The notes under the pieces: model-generated
Seen by the model: only the letters and a program-made list of their open reading frames with translations
Told to the model about the DNA's origin: nothing
Databases searched by the model: none
Origin: Fistularia commersonii
Taxonomy: Eukaryota; Chordata; Actinopteri; Syngnathiformes; Fistulariidae
Reading direction: 5' to 3'
Assembly (NCBI GenBank): GCA_037954325.1
Contig: JBBMNZ010000006.1
Coordinates: 2,053,001-2,117,000 of the forward strand
Length of the DNA stretch: 64,000 bases
Translations under genes and position numbers: made by a program
Shown: positions 1 to 13,258 of the stretch, piece by piece
How positions within the stretch are numbered: position 1 is the first letter of the stretch
Layout: every line of letters begins with the position of its first letter

Positions 1-560
1 CAGCGCCGTGGAGATGAGGAGGAGGAACGTCACCGGGGAGAAGATCTCCGGCAGCATATTCTCAAAAAGAAGAACACCTGGGACGTAAACACACACACAC
101 ACACACACACACATTGATAACATCTGCCGTCCTCCATATTCTTATCACCTGCAGCGGGTTTCCAGGATTTGTTTCTCCGAAGGTTCGTTCCAGGATTCTT
201 TGACTTTCCAACGCCTGGAAATGAGATTTTTTTAAAATTTTTTATAATATTTCTCACCTGAATGTGGTCTCATCTGTCTTTTTTTTTTTTTTTTTATTAA
301 TTAATTCATGCTCTATTCCACTTATCCTGGACTCGGGGTCACCAGGTTCAATCACCTGGTCCAAATAAGTCATCCTTAGCAGTGCTAGTCGTCAAAATAT
401 CGGGTCTCGTGCAGCTTCAACTCCTACAAAATGTAAATAACCCTGAAATATCATCATCCGTGGAACGGTTACTCACTTTTTAAAGAGGATATTTTCATAA
501 AATCCCAGCGGCGGAGCGGAGAGCAGCAGGCCGTCGGGCGGACACCCGAAGGTCAGACAT
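1..560 (-). other. Possible exons of an unidentified gene
   Basis: Three exon-like pieces can be seen on the minus strand. About 478-557 is open in one frame after an AATCCCAG acceptor and ends at an AAAAAGTGAGT donor; it reads ..GCPPDGLLLSAPPLGF... About 147-220 lies between a TTTCCAG acceptor and a GCAGGTGATA donor; joined in phase it reads KRWKVKESWNEPSEKQ... The left edge (1-75) after a CCCAG acceptor reads a hydrophobic stretch, LPEIFSPVTFLLLIS, but in a phase that does not match the preceding join. I cannot assemble one consistent frame and do not recognise the protein, so this may be a real gene running off the left edge or chance reading frames. Confidence 0.25.
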
Positions 561-715
561 TTTACCGGAAGCTGGGATTCTTATTAAAAAAAAAAAAAAA
601 AAAAAAACAAATAAAGAAAAAAAAACCTGGTTTCAGGTTCAGATGCAAAGATAAAGCTCCAGTCCCGGCGTGATCTTGAATGCAGTTTGAGAAGAATGAG
701 TGAGTGAAAGCGTCC

Positions 716-862
716 AGACGCCAAGTGGCTTCGACGAGATGCTCCGTTTGGATGAAAAAGAAGAAAAAAAAAACCCCAAACACTAGTTGGTCCAAAATTG
801 ATGCCTTTAGGAGTTCTTTGGCGCCCCCTAGTGGCCACAACGGGAACTGCGTGTTTCGGTTG
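716..862 (+). repeat. Dispersed repeat copy 1 carrying a CTCF-core match
   Basis: This ~145-bp block shares a long string of matches with 4356-4502, including GAGATGCTCCGTTTG and GGCGCCCCCTAGTGGCCACA. It is therefore a copy of an interspersed repeat. The piece at 821-834 (GCGCCCCCTAGTGG) is the reverse complement of the CTCF core CCASYAGRKGGCRS. Whether CTCF binds is inference. Confidence 0.6.
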
Positions 863-984
863 AAAATCATTTTAATAAATCGATCCGGAATTAACATATT
901 TTCACAAAAATACAATGTGACCAATAAGGTGTGAATAAAAAAAAAAACATTATTTATGAAGAGGGGGAAAAAATTACAAACCAG

Positions 985-1215
985 ATTGACGGTGGCGCGG
1001 AAATCGGACCGGAAACGGTGTCTGTATTTCCGGTCCGCGGCCGGAAGCTCCTCATCCGGGTGTGAAGACGAGCGGCGGCCACCCGTGGTTACCGGTACCG
1101 GCGGTTCCGGTCGTGGAGTCTGGACTCCGGAACCCCCACGGCCGTGGAATTAACACTTTCCTGCTCTCGTCACTTCCGGCAACAAAGATCCGCGAGGAAC
1201 CGCAGCTTCATCCGG
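985..1215. promoter_or_regulatory. CpG-rich ETS-site cluster, probable promoter
   Basis: A short CpG-rich island in AT-rich surroundings holds at least four CCGGAA/TTCCGG ETS-type sites in both orientations (near 1010, 1030, 1041 and 1175). It is placed where the promoter of the unidentified minus-strand gene at the left edge would be. No TATA box is evident, in keeping with a housekeeping promoter. The assignment to that gene is inference. Confidence 0.4.
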
Positions 1216-1227
1216 GTACTTCCAGGA

Positions 1228-2075
1228 GGCGGGAAGGAGAGGAGGAAGAAGAAGAAGAGAAAAATAGGGATGAGAAGAGAAGGATGTGGAAAAAAAAAGG
1301 GAAATGAGGAAGAGAATAAAAGAAGAGGGGGATAAGAAGAAGAGAAGAGGGGAAAATAGGAAGAGGATGCGGAAAAAGAGGGAAATGAGTGGGAAGAAGA
1401 GGAAGAGGTGGATGAGGAGAAGATGATGAGAAGGATGTGGAAAAGAGGGAAATGAGAAGAAGGAAGGGAAGAGGCAAGCGGAGAAGAAGGAAATGAGGAA
1501 GAAAATAAAGAGGAAGAGAAGAAGAGGAAGGTGGGTGAGGAGAAGAGAATGAGGAGGAACAAGAGGAAGGAAACATTGGAAGAGGATGAGAAGATGCGGA
1601 AAAAGAGGGAAATGAGGAGGAAGAGGATGAGAAGAAAAGAGGCAAGTGGATGAGAAGGAGGAAAAGAAGATGTGGAAAAGAGGGAAATGAAGAAAAGAAA
1701 AGGAGAACGAAAAGGAGGAAGAGGTGGATGAGGAGAAGGATGTGCAAGAGGGAAATGAGGAGGAAGACGTTGCCTGGAGGAAGATGAGAAGAAAAGATGA
1801 GGAAGAGAAGAGGCAAGTGGATGAGGAGGAAAAGAAGATGTGGAAAAGAGGGAAATGAGGAAGAAAAGAAAGGAGGAAGAGAAGAGGCAAGCAGATGAGG
1901 AGGAAAAGGGAAATGAGGAAGAAGAGGAGAAAGAGGATGAGAAGGATGATGAAAAAGAGGGAAATGAGGAGAAAGTGGAGAAGAAAAGAGGAAGAAAGAG
2001 AAATGAGTGGGAAGGAGAAGAAGAGGTGGAGGAAAAGAGGGAAATGAGAAAGAGAAGAAGAAGAGGAGCCTCTGT
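1228..2075. repeat. ~850-bp polypurine (GAGGAAATGAG-type) tract
   Basis: Almost uninterrupted purines on the plus strand, made of degenerate units such as GAAAAGAGGGAAATGAGGAAG. The long open frames on both strands (Lys/Glu-rich one way, Ser/Phe/Leu-rich the other) come from the composition and are not genes. The tract runs directly into the (AC)n at 2107. Confidence 0.9.
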
Positions 2076-2105
2076 ATGTGTGCGCTTAATATCCGTGGAG
2101 ATTGT

Positions 2106-2545
<440 letters not shown>

Positions 2546-2567
2546 GAGTATATAAAAGGGAGTAACT

Positions 2568-2573
2568 TTTATT
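2568..2573 (-). terminator. Candidate poly(A) signal of rrp1b
   Basis: TTTATT on the plus strand is AATAAA on the minus strand, about 95 bp past the rrp1b stop codon at 2667. It is the nearest canonical hexamer downstream of that stop. Use of the site is inferred. Confidence 0.45.
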
Positions 2574-2666
2574 AAAGTGTCACTCTTGTCGCGGGGGCGC
2601 TGCATCTGCTCCCTGCAAACCCGATAATAAAAATCCTTGAACGTCTCCGGTTGTGTTTGCGGTCCG

Positions 2667-3584
2667 TCAGAAGAAGTCGGCGGCGGTCGGACGCGGCTTC
2701 GCCGGCCGGCCTTTCTTCCTGCCGCCGCCGGCGGTCGTCGTCGGCGCCGCCAGGGGCGACTTCAGGACCCCCGTCTTGGGCTTCTGCGCCGGGTCGAAGG
2801 CCACCCTGGAGGTCCCGTCCGGGCTCAGGAGGAGGCTGCGGTCCGTCTTCCGGAACTCTGCGGAACCGAGAGAAAGGCGGGTCACTTTTTTACTTTTTTA
2901 AGGCACTTTTTTGTAAAAACCCCCGGGGCGGAACGCAGAGTGTTGAAATAAAGCACCCGGGAATATTATTAAAAAAAGATTTCAGACGTATTATGTTCCG
3001 TTATGGTACGACCCATCGACTTTGCACAATTTAAAAAAAAAAAAAAAAAAGCCGTAAAAAAAAGAGTGTTAAAAAAATTGTTTTTCATGAGGTTCTTGCA
3101 GAAACACATTTTTTTTTAATGACTAGAAAACCATCATGCTGTTGCACCATATACCATTATGGTACGACCCGTCGACTTCGCACAAATTTTTTTTTAAAAA
3201 GCAGTAAAAAAAAAAAAAAAAAAAAAGAGTATTAAAAAAATCATTTTTCATGAGGTTCTTGCAAGTGTGAACCATCATGCTGTTGCTGCATATATCGTTA
3301 TGGTATAAAAAAAAAAAGAAATCATACAAAATTGTTTTCTTACAAAGTTCCTGTAAGAATCAACTGTACGAGACCGACGCAATTTGTATAACTCACGTTG
3401 TGGGAAACAAAAAATTTGGAAAAAAAAAAAAAAATCATGGTGCTGCTGCACCATATACCGTTATGGTACGACCCATCGACTTTGCACAAAAATTTTTTTA
3501 AAAAGCAGTCAAAAAAACGTTAAATAATTGTTATATAATAAACGTTAAATTGAACCGAACAAGACCCACGCAAATTAGAAATGC

Positions 3585-3616
<32 letters not shown>

Positions 3617-4565
3617 TTTTAATAAATAGAAAACCATCATGCTAGAGCTGCATATACCGTTATGGTACGACCCACTGACCTCTGCACTAAACTATACAAA
3701 AAAAAAAACAAAAACATACAAAATTGTTTTTTACAAAGGTCCTGTTAACATTAAGCATCAAGTGGACAAGACAGACGCAATTCGTATAACTCACGTTGCT
3801 AAAAAAAAAAAAAAAAATAGAAAAAAAAAATGGTGCTGCTGCACCTTATACCATTATGGTACGACCCACCAACCTTTGCACACAAAAGAAAAAAAGCAGT
3901 CAAAAAAATCATATCAAAAGTTGTTCCCAGAATTGTCCACTGGACAAGAACGCACACTGTTTGTATAATTGGCCCTGCAAAAAGTAAAAAATAAAATATA
4001 ATAAAAAACCATCATGCTCTTGCTGCACCATATATCATTATGGTACAACCTACCAACCTGTACTCTAAACTGTACAAAAAGGGAAAAAGAAGAAAAAAAT
4101 AAATAAATAAATTAAAAAAAAAAATAAATTTTTTTAGGGGCGGTACAACTGTAAAAAAAAAAAAAAAACAAAACCTTTTGGTCCTTCTCTCTCATGCCGT
4201 CAAATATCAGTTCCTATACATGTGCATTTTATACTTCATACCTCAGTATGTAACAATGCACTTTACTGCTAATTTGCACTTTTTATTTGTTTTTCTAATT
4301 AATTTCACATCACGGTGGGATCGTGAAACATCTGAATGAATGAATTAATTTCTCCAGATGCCAAGTAGCTGCAAGAGATGCTCCGTTTGTATGGAGAAGA
4401 AGAAATCGCGAAAAGTTTGTCCGGTGTGTGTGTTTAATAATTAAAACCTTTAGGTGGTTCTCTGGCGCCCCCTAGTGGCCACAACTGGAAATGCGTGCTT
4501 AAGTTTATGTTTACGCCTATGTAAGTTATGTTATGTAAGTTTATTAAAACCAAAACCCCATTGAT

Positions 4566-4615
<50 letters not shown>

Positions 4616-4751
4616 CGCCTGCAATAGGGTTTTCATGACGTGATGTTTCCTCACCGGCTGTTTTGTTGTTCTTGAGGCGGAAGGTCACCTTCTTGGACTC
4701 GGACGACGGCGCCTGACACACCTGCGGGCGGAAAACACACGCCGGGTAAGA

Positions 4752-4812
<61 letters not shown>

Positions 4813-7800
4813 TCCTACCCTTCCCTTGGTCCTGCAGAAGAGCGGCGTCGGGACGGATGCTTTTCTTTGAAAGCTTGCAAAGTCCGCCGCCGCCGCCGCC
4901 TTCTTCTTCTTCTTCCCTGCGGTAGGAGGCGGGGCTTGCTCAGGCTCCGCCCCCAACCCCGCCTCCTCGGCCTCGAACTCAAACACCACGGGGATCTTCC
5001 GCCTCTTCTTCCTCTTGCCGGGCGTCTCCTCCTCCGAATCCGGCGTCTTCTCGTCGGGCGGAGGACCTTCGCTCTCGTCGGCGGCCTTCCTCCTCCTCTT
5101 GGCCGTCGTCATGGCGACGCCTTGACTCTCAGGAAGCGGCGGCGGAGCGGTTCCTGCAGCCGCCGCCGCCGCCGCTTCCTGTAGCTTCTTCTTCCTCCTC
5201 GTCATCGGCGTGTTTCCACAGAACTCCACAGGCGTGACGTCTACTTTGTCCTCCTTGGGATCTTTGGACGCCTCGTCTTCCTCCGTCTTCTCGCCGGCGT
5301 CCTCTTTCGTCTCCGCCGCCGCCACAGGCTCCGCCTCCAGCTGGTTCCGTCGCTCCTCCATCCTGGAGCTCTTCTTCTTCTTCTTCCTCTTCTTCTTCTT
5401 CCCTGAGGAGGCGGCGCCGTCCGGAGTGGAAACTTCCACCTCCTTTTCCTGGTCCATCTCCTCCTCCTTCTCTGAAGGTTCTGGTCCTGATGCCTCCTGA
5501 CTCGCCGCCGCCGCTTCGTCGTTGACGTCGCTCTGCGTTACAGCCTCGCCGCCGTCCTCCTGCTTGGACGCCTCCTCGCCGCTCGGTCCCGCTTTCTTCT
5601 TTTTCTTCTTCCTCTTCTTCTTATTCTTCTGCTTCTCCTCCTCCTCGTCCTTGTTGCCGCCCGACGCTGCCGGCTCGCCCGTTCCATCCGAGGCTTTGGT
5701 TTTCACTGAAACCGACAGAAAACGGCATCAACGCGCAGGATTGTGCGCGGCAGAGTTTACTTGCTAACTTAGTTAACCCGTCGAAGGGTAGTTATTGATG
5801 TTATCACGGTGCTAAGCGAGGTTTGACCTTGGCTAGTTGAGGGAGTCGTCTTACTTTTTCAAAATCTCTGATGCACTCGTGTCCCGGGGACAGAATGGGG
5901 GGGAAAAGCGGTGGCATGGAGGCAGCTAACGCCAGGCTAATTCCAAGGTAATGACAGGCTAACAACATGCTAATGCCGAGATAACGCAAAGCTACGAGGG
6001 GTTACACCAAGCCAAAGTTAGGCTAGCCCCAAAACTAATGCCGGGCTAACACAAGCCAAGGCCAAGCTAACGCCAAGGTAACACCAAGCCACAAGGGGTT
6101 ACACCAAGCCAAAGCTAGGCTAATGCCCAGGTAATGCCGGGCTAACGCCAAAACTCATGCCGGGCTGACACCATGTCAAGGTTGAGCTAACACCAAGTCA
6201 AAGTTAGGCTAATGTCAAGGTAAGGCCAGGCTAACAGCATGGTGATGCCAGGATAACGCCAAGCCATAAGGGGTTACGACAAGCCAAGGCTAGGCTAACG
6301 TCCAGGTAACGCTAGGCTAACTCAGAAAGTAATGCCAGGCTAACGCCAAGGTAAAACCGAGCCACAAGGGGTTATACCAAGCCAAGGCTAGGCTAATGGC
6401 AGGCTATCACCAGAAATAATGCCAGGCTAACAGTTTGGCAATGCCCAGCTAACACCAAGCAAAGGCCAGGCTAACACCAAGGTGATGCCAGGATAACACC
6501 AAGCCACAAGGGGTTACACCAAGCAAAGGCTAGGCTAATGCCCAGGTAACGCCGGGCTAACGCCAGGCTAACACCATGTCATGGTTGTGCTAACACCAAG
6601 TCAAGGTTGGGCTAATACCAAGGTAATGCCAAGGTAACACCAAGCCAAGGCAAGGCTAACGTCAAGGCTAACACCAAGCCAAGGCTAGGCTAATTCCAGG
6701 TAACGCCAGGCTAACCCCAAAACTAATGCCGGGCTAACACCAAGCCAAGGTTCGGCTAATGCCAAAGTTATTGCCAAGCGGACACCATGCCAAGTTCAGG
6801 CTAACGCTGGGTCAACGCCATGCTAATGCTAAACAGGCGGTCCAAAGTATGGACACTTCTCCTTGGTGCCAAGATCAAATTTTCTTTTACAGCTGGTTTC
6901 AGTAAAAAGATGTGCGGTTGGCAACCGTATCCAAGGGCGATGAGTGACTGCTAACGCCCTGCAGCTCTAAACCCGCCAGATTTCTTTAGTCCACTACAAA
7001 TCAGCAGATGGGTGACCCACAAATCAGGGGTTGAAAGTGGGGGTTCAGACCTTTTCTTTTCTTGGCGCCAGGGGCCTCCTCCTCCTCCTCGTTGCCGTGG
7101 TGGAACTTCTTCACCCTCTTCCTGGTGCCAAACATGTCGTCGTCCTCGTCCGTGGACACCTCTTCGGGATACTCGTCCTGGGGGAAGATGCCTGACAGGC
7201 AAAACAAAAAGGGAAAGGGGGAGGTCAACTACTGAAATCCCGAAGGATGCGGTGAAAGGTCTTCTTTCAGCTCTTACCTTCACTGAGATCTCGCAGCCTG
7301 CAGGAACACAAGAGAGGACATCAGGTCAGATGGCAGCAGCACAAAAGCACTCCCTCCTGTAGGTCTTTTAGGAGGTCCTCCCCATAACTGGACGTGTTTG
7401 TTGAGGCCGTCATCAGATTTGGCTAGCATAGCTTAGCCGCTATCGCACTCTGGTGCACTCAGGCTTGTTTACGCTAAATTTGGCACACAGCAAGAAAGCA
7501 TACCGACTACGATGTTTTGCAGAGGACACCGAGATGTGGAGTGAAAAGCAGAGAGTGGAAGGAGGTCTGCTCCTGGGAAGGAGGTCTGCTCCTGGGAAGG
7601 AGGTCTGCTCCTGGGAAGGAGGTATGCTCCTGGGAAGGAGGTATGCTCCTGGGAAGGAGGTCTGCTCCTGGGAAGGAGGTCTGCTCCTGGGAAGGAGGTC
7701 TGCTCCTGGGAAGGAGGTATGCTCCTGGGAAGGAGGTATGCTCCTGGGAAGGAGGGGAATGAAGATGAACCGAGGCAAGATGGGACCCACAAGGAGCAGA

Positions 7801-10800
7801 GAGTCCACAGGGAGTGGAGAAGAAGGTAGAAGGACTTTGAGTACCAAGGGTTGACGGTCCAGAGGAATGGAGAAACAAGCATACTGGAATGGTTCAGGGG
7901 TTATACAAGAGGAGAAGCAGAAGACGGGACGCAGCAGAGATACAGATGTGGAGGTTCCTCTGTCGGGGTGAGGAGAGGATCGGGAAAAAGTCCACCAGAG
8001 GGACGGCACATGATAGATGTTCTGGAGATAAAGTTGGAGATGGTTTGGACCTGGACGGAAGAGGGATGAAGAAGAAGGTTGGAGGGAAACTTGAGGAGGA
8101 CCGGAGAGGAGAGGACAGGATGTTAGAGAAGAGGGTTAGATGGAGGCAGATGATTGGCTGTGGTGACCCCGAAAGGAGCAATCCGAAGGAGGAGTTCAAT
8201 TCCGGACATTTGTCGCTTTCCTTCTTTAATTTCTCCGGGTCAGGAGGACTCACACTTTAATGATCCCGTAGAGCCTCTTCCGGTTCTCGCTGGGCGTGAA
8301 GCTCCGGCTGGACAACTCCAGGAGCTTGTCGGCCAGAGCCGTGTAGTCAAACTGCAGAACGTGGACAGAAGCTCTTGAGCAACCAAGCGACGATCCCGCG
8401 GTCTGGGTTCAGGTGGTCCTCAACCTCACCTGTAAAACCGGTCCAATGTCCTCATCGTCAAGTGGAAACTCTGAGTCGGACTCCTCCAGGTGAAGAAGGT
8501 CCTCATCTTCATCGTCGTCGTCATCTTGGTGGGATTTATGACCTGAAAACAGGAATTAGTCAACTTCTTGATCCATTCAGACAACAAGGAACCAAGATAG
8601 TGGACCTTCAGTCCCTAAAACCAGCGTAGCTCCCTTTCCAGGGTCTTCATGTTTCCATAGGAACTCATGTGACACCTGTGATTGGTGGGACTTGCAAGCT
8701 ACTCCGAACACCAGAATCTTCTCGTGACAAGACGACAAGAACTTCAGGAACTTCTTGCAGTGCTTGGAGCCTTTCCAGGAAGTTGACCGTCTCACGTTTT
8801 CGGACAGCAGGGGAACCCGGGATCAGGACCTCGGTTCAGTTCCACGCTCCAATTTAGCTCCTACGCCGAGCCGGGGACTTTTTACGGTTCCACAGGAACT
8901 CTTGATGTTGATGCTTGGTGGAACTCATAGCCAAAAAAAAAAAGCTTCACACTTCAACCCATCTGATAGTCCATGAACACTGTGGCAGCTTCCACCTCCA
9001 TGTTGTCCACCACCTTGGTCCCCCCATGCTTGTGGGAATGCGAAGTTAAAAAAAAGGTGTAGGCTACTTCCTGGAACAGAAGTCGACGCCAGCGGGCGTT
9101 TTTCTGATCCAGAACTTTGACGTAAACTCATTGCACCTTTTGCTCAACCACGGCGACAGAAAGCATACATGGTAAGTGACTTTTTTGAAGGTACGAACGC
9201 AACCTGGGCGTAAATTGGCCTCCAAGAATTTTCTGACAAACCCTTCAAAGAAAACATTCAAAAAGAATCAGAAAGTATTTCCGGATTGTTCCGTCCCGAA
9301 AACGTCCCCTTTGCCTGGAACGTCTATTTTTGATAATATAAATACAGTAAACCCTTGTTTTTCGCGGGGTTACGTTCCAAAAAGAACCAGTGATAGGCAA
9401 AATCTGTGAAGTAGAAACCTTTTTTTTTTTAAATTATTATACAATTAAATACTCTATTATACATTGAAAAAAAAGAACAAACCATTTGACAGGCTCGCGT
9501 TTGTGCAGGTAACGTTTGTATCCAACGTAATGTCGAGCTAATGCAGATTCCATCCTCACCATGGTCTTGTTGCGGACAGTTGCAACCCTTTTTCATCGTT
9601 ATTAAAACTTATCACCGCTGTCGTCCTTATGTTTTTTTCTTCCTTCTTTCCGGAACGAACGGAAGATTCATTCATTCCGTAATGCCGACCTACAGCCGCA
9701 TAGCTTTTAGCTTCCCTTAGCATGTCCAGAGGTTTAATTTTATCTGCCATAGATAGCATCTTCCGCTGCCTTTTGGGCCCTTTTGTCGCTCCAGAGCGTT
9801 TTGTCAACATTATGGGTTTTAGAGAAACTCGAAATCGCAAGAGAATTTGCACGTACGTCATGTAAATTTAACAAACTGTTTTACGTACGTGTACGTATTA
9901 AACTGCAACGTTATTGACGCACAGGTAGAGAAGAAGCGGAGTGACTTTTTTTAGCCAATCAGAATGCGGAACACGATGCAAATCCGTGAAGTAGCGAAAC
10001 CGTGAAAAGCAATTCGCGCAACAGCGAGGGATCGCTCCACATTTTATTTAAGGCGCAGACACAAAATACGCATGTAAAAGAAACAACGGAAGATTAAAAT
10101 AAATGAACGTACCATTAATCTGCTTCTCTCTGCCTTTCTTGGCTTCTTTCCTTCTGGCTCTGCACTCCTTCTTCTCGACCTCCTCCTCCTCCTCGGACGC
10201 TTGTCCGGAGTCCGAGTCCGAGTCCTGCGCCGCCTTCAGCTCCTTCATCAGGTCCTCGATGGCGTAGGGCGCCTGGTCGATGATGGCGCTGAAGAAGCTG
10301 CCGCAGATCGCCCGGAACAGCGTCCGACTGGCGAGGCGGCGACCCAAAACAGAAGGTTCGGAGGTGAAACATCACTCGACGTCTTAAAACGCTTAAAAAT
10401 CAATAATCGAGTTCAATTAAAGGATTAAAAAGCTGAGGTTCGATCGATAAACATCTTGACTTACTCTTTGGTCTTTGCCGCCGTTTTGCAGAAGGGCTCG
10501 ATGAAGGTGAGGTTCTGGTCGGCGGTGAGCTGGGGAACGCCACGGGCGGGGGGGGGGTTACTTCTGACGGATGTATCCGAGTACTCGCGGGATTACTCCG
10601 AGCCCGCGGGGCGAAGAGAAGACGTACCTCCTGGGAGCCGACGGCCGCCAGTTCGGTCATGTAGAGGTCCAGGATGTGGAACTGCAGGCCGGCGGGCGCC
10701 TCGCTGTCGCCGTGGAGAATCTCCGTGGAGACCAGATCCAGGAAGCTGCCGACGGCGCTGAGGGAAGAGGAGGCGGCGAGTTCGGGAGAAGGATTCCGCG

Positions 10801-13171
10801 ACCGTCCGTTCACTTGTTATGGATGTGTATGCTGGGATTTATCTCGGCTGTGATTGGCCGAGTTCGCCCCGCACCGGCCAATCACAGGGTGGTATGTTGA
10901 GACGTGCCTTCAGGCCCTTGTTTATTCACACATCATTCAGAAATTCAATTTTTGCACTGATTACATTCAAATGACATTTATTTCTACTTTTTGGTTTTAA
11001 AAAAAAAAAAAAAAAGGATTTTTTTCAATCTTGTAACATCTATTTATTAAAATATTTTTGTCGTTTTATCCCCCACGCGCCAGTGAAAGCTATTTTTCCC
11101 CCATAAATACAAGGAGGATTCAAATAAACATGGAGTATTTTGCTTAAAAGTAACCTTTAACCCAACGTCAAAATCTTTTGTCGCATGCAGAAACGTCATT
11201 TTTTGTTTTCTCTGCGGTTTTTCGTTGATTTTAAAAATAACACATTTTGATGGTTCGCGGCGTAAAGGCGAATAACGTTACACGCCGTGTTGATTCGTTT
11301 TAAATTTCAGAGGTCGCGTGGCTTCCGGTGTTTTCTTTAACGAAACGAGTCCAAATGACTCTGAGAGGTAAAAGCTGCCCGACATGGTTAACATTTAATA
11401 AACTTAAAATGTTTATTGTGCGATGAATTAATACTGTTTATTCTTTCTGAATGGAGGAGTTACCTGCTGTCCCAGTTCTTCCTCCTCAGCAGTTCGAACG
11501 CTTGTCTGAAGATGAAGCGAACCAACTAGAAAAAAATAAAAAATAAAAAAAATAAAAACATGAGAATCCAACCTCTCAATCCCTACTAAAAATCATTCCC
11601 ATCTGCCACTTTTAAGAAAAGCTCGGGCACGAATTGTAGCTAAAAAAGCAACACATCGAATTAAATTCAGCGCAATCGACAGGTCTGTATTTTTGTTACC
11701 AAAAAAAAAAAACAATAAAAAACAGCAGTTGAACATATATATATATATTGACTTTTTCTTATTTTAAGACACTCAAAAAAAATTGTTTAAATTATTTAAT
11801 ATAAATGTATAATTTTAATGAATATTTTCCTTTTTTTTTTTAAATTTTACACATTTTTTTAGCTTACATCCAAATACTCGTAAAAGTCAAAACTCCACCT
11901 GGAAGAATTTGTCCATCCTCAGCCGGTCGATGCCGGTCCACTCCCTCTTGAAGGTCTGCAGGGATGCTTTCAGGTACAGGAGCTCTGCGGGAATCAACAA
12001 AAAAAAAACCCCACCGTGAGAACTCGGTCGACCGGTTCGCGGCGTCTCGCAACTCCCCGCGTCAAGTCTTACGGCCTTCGAGGTCGTGGAAGCTGTGGAT
12101 CAGGCCGGAGATCAGCTGAGAGAGTTCCTCCTGCAACGCGGTAGAAGGATATTTAATGTGCAAGCCGAGAACGACCGAGAATCGAGGTTTTCATCCCTCC
12201 CGGTCATCTGTCTTCCTCTCGGAAGAGGAGGAGATGTTCGCCGCTTTCGTACCTGGAGGAGGGGTTTGTCCTGCATCCACAGGCAGTAGAAAAGACCCTT
12301 CCAGAGTTTGAGCAGCTCGTCGTTTGTGAATCCGCCTGCAGGGGAATTTGAAAGTCACGCGCACAAACAAGCCTCCAGCCGCTAGCGGTTTGCAGATGCA
12401 AAGATGACCAGTACATGGAAAATCACATGCAAATTTATGCGTGACGGTATTCCATGTGCTGCTTCACCTCATTTTTAATGAAATAACATATTCTTCTAAT
12501 GTGCCTGAACAGGTCCAGGAGATATTTAAGTTTAGGATAAAAAAAAAAAAAAGATTTTTATACATTTAAAACACACCTTATCGATAAAATGGGAGTAGTA
12601 GGCAGTCAGGTATGAAAAAAAGGTCCGGGATTTGCTTACATGACATTAAACATTTTAAAGACTTTAGTGTGGGCGGGCGATAAGAAAGAGTTCAGGACCT
12701 TTAAAGTGATTGAAAATTGATTTTAAATATTTAAGAATAAGAACTACTTTATTTATCCCGAAGGTAATCGTTGTGCCAGAGTTTCATGTAAAACATAACA
12801 ATAATAGATAATAGTAGGAAGGAGGGAGAATATGAAATACAAATAAAAATACAAAATGTCAAAGTCAAAGCTATAAAGCCTTTACATTGTAAAATAGAAC
12901 ATTTAAAAGTAAATAAGATGCCTTGCCAATGCTAGGACGTAAGGGCTTATTTGCGATTTAAGTTGTATTTATTATTAATTCTCAGATTTAAATTGAGAGA
13001 AAAAAAAATGGGAAAAAGATGACTTTTATTTTGAAATTCGCTCCGACACATTGAAATGACGTCAACTTTACACTCCAGCGCATTGGGACCAATACAATCT
13101 TTAATGTGAGCCTCAACTTCCGGTCCATGTGCGCCCGTAATTGTAAAGTTAGAAAGTTTAACCGCTAGTCT

Positions 13172-13258
<87 letters not shown>

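Noticed and set aside
7440..8009. Open frames with repeating SFPGAYLLPR or GRRSAPGKE peptides
   Set aside because: All frames over an 18-bp tandem repeat stay open; the sequence is an intronic minisatellite.
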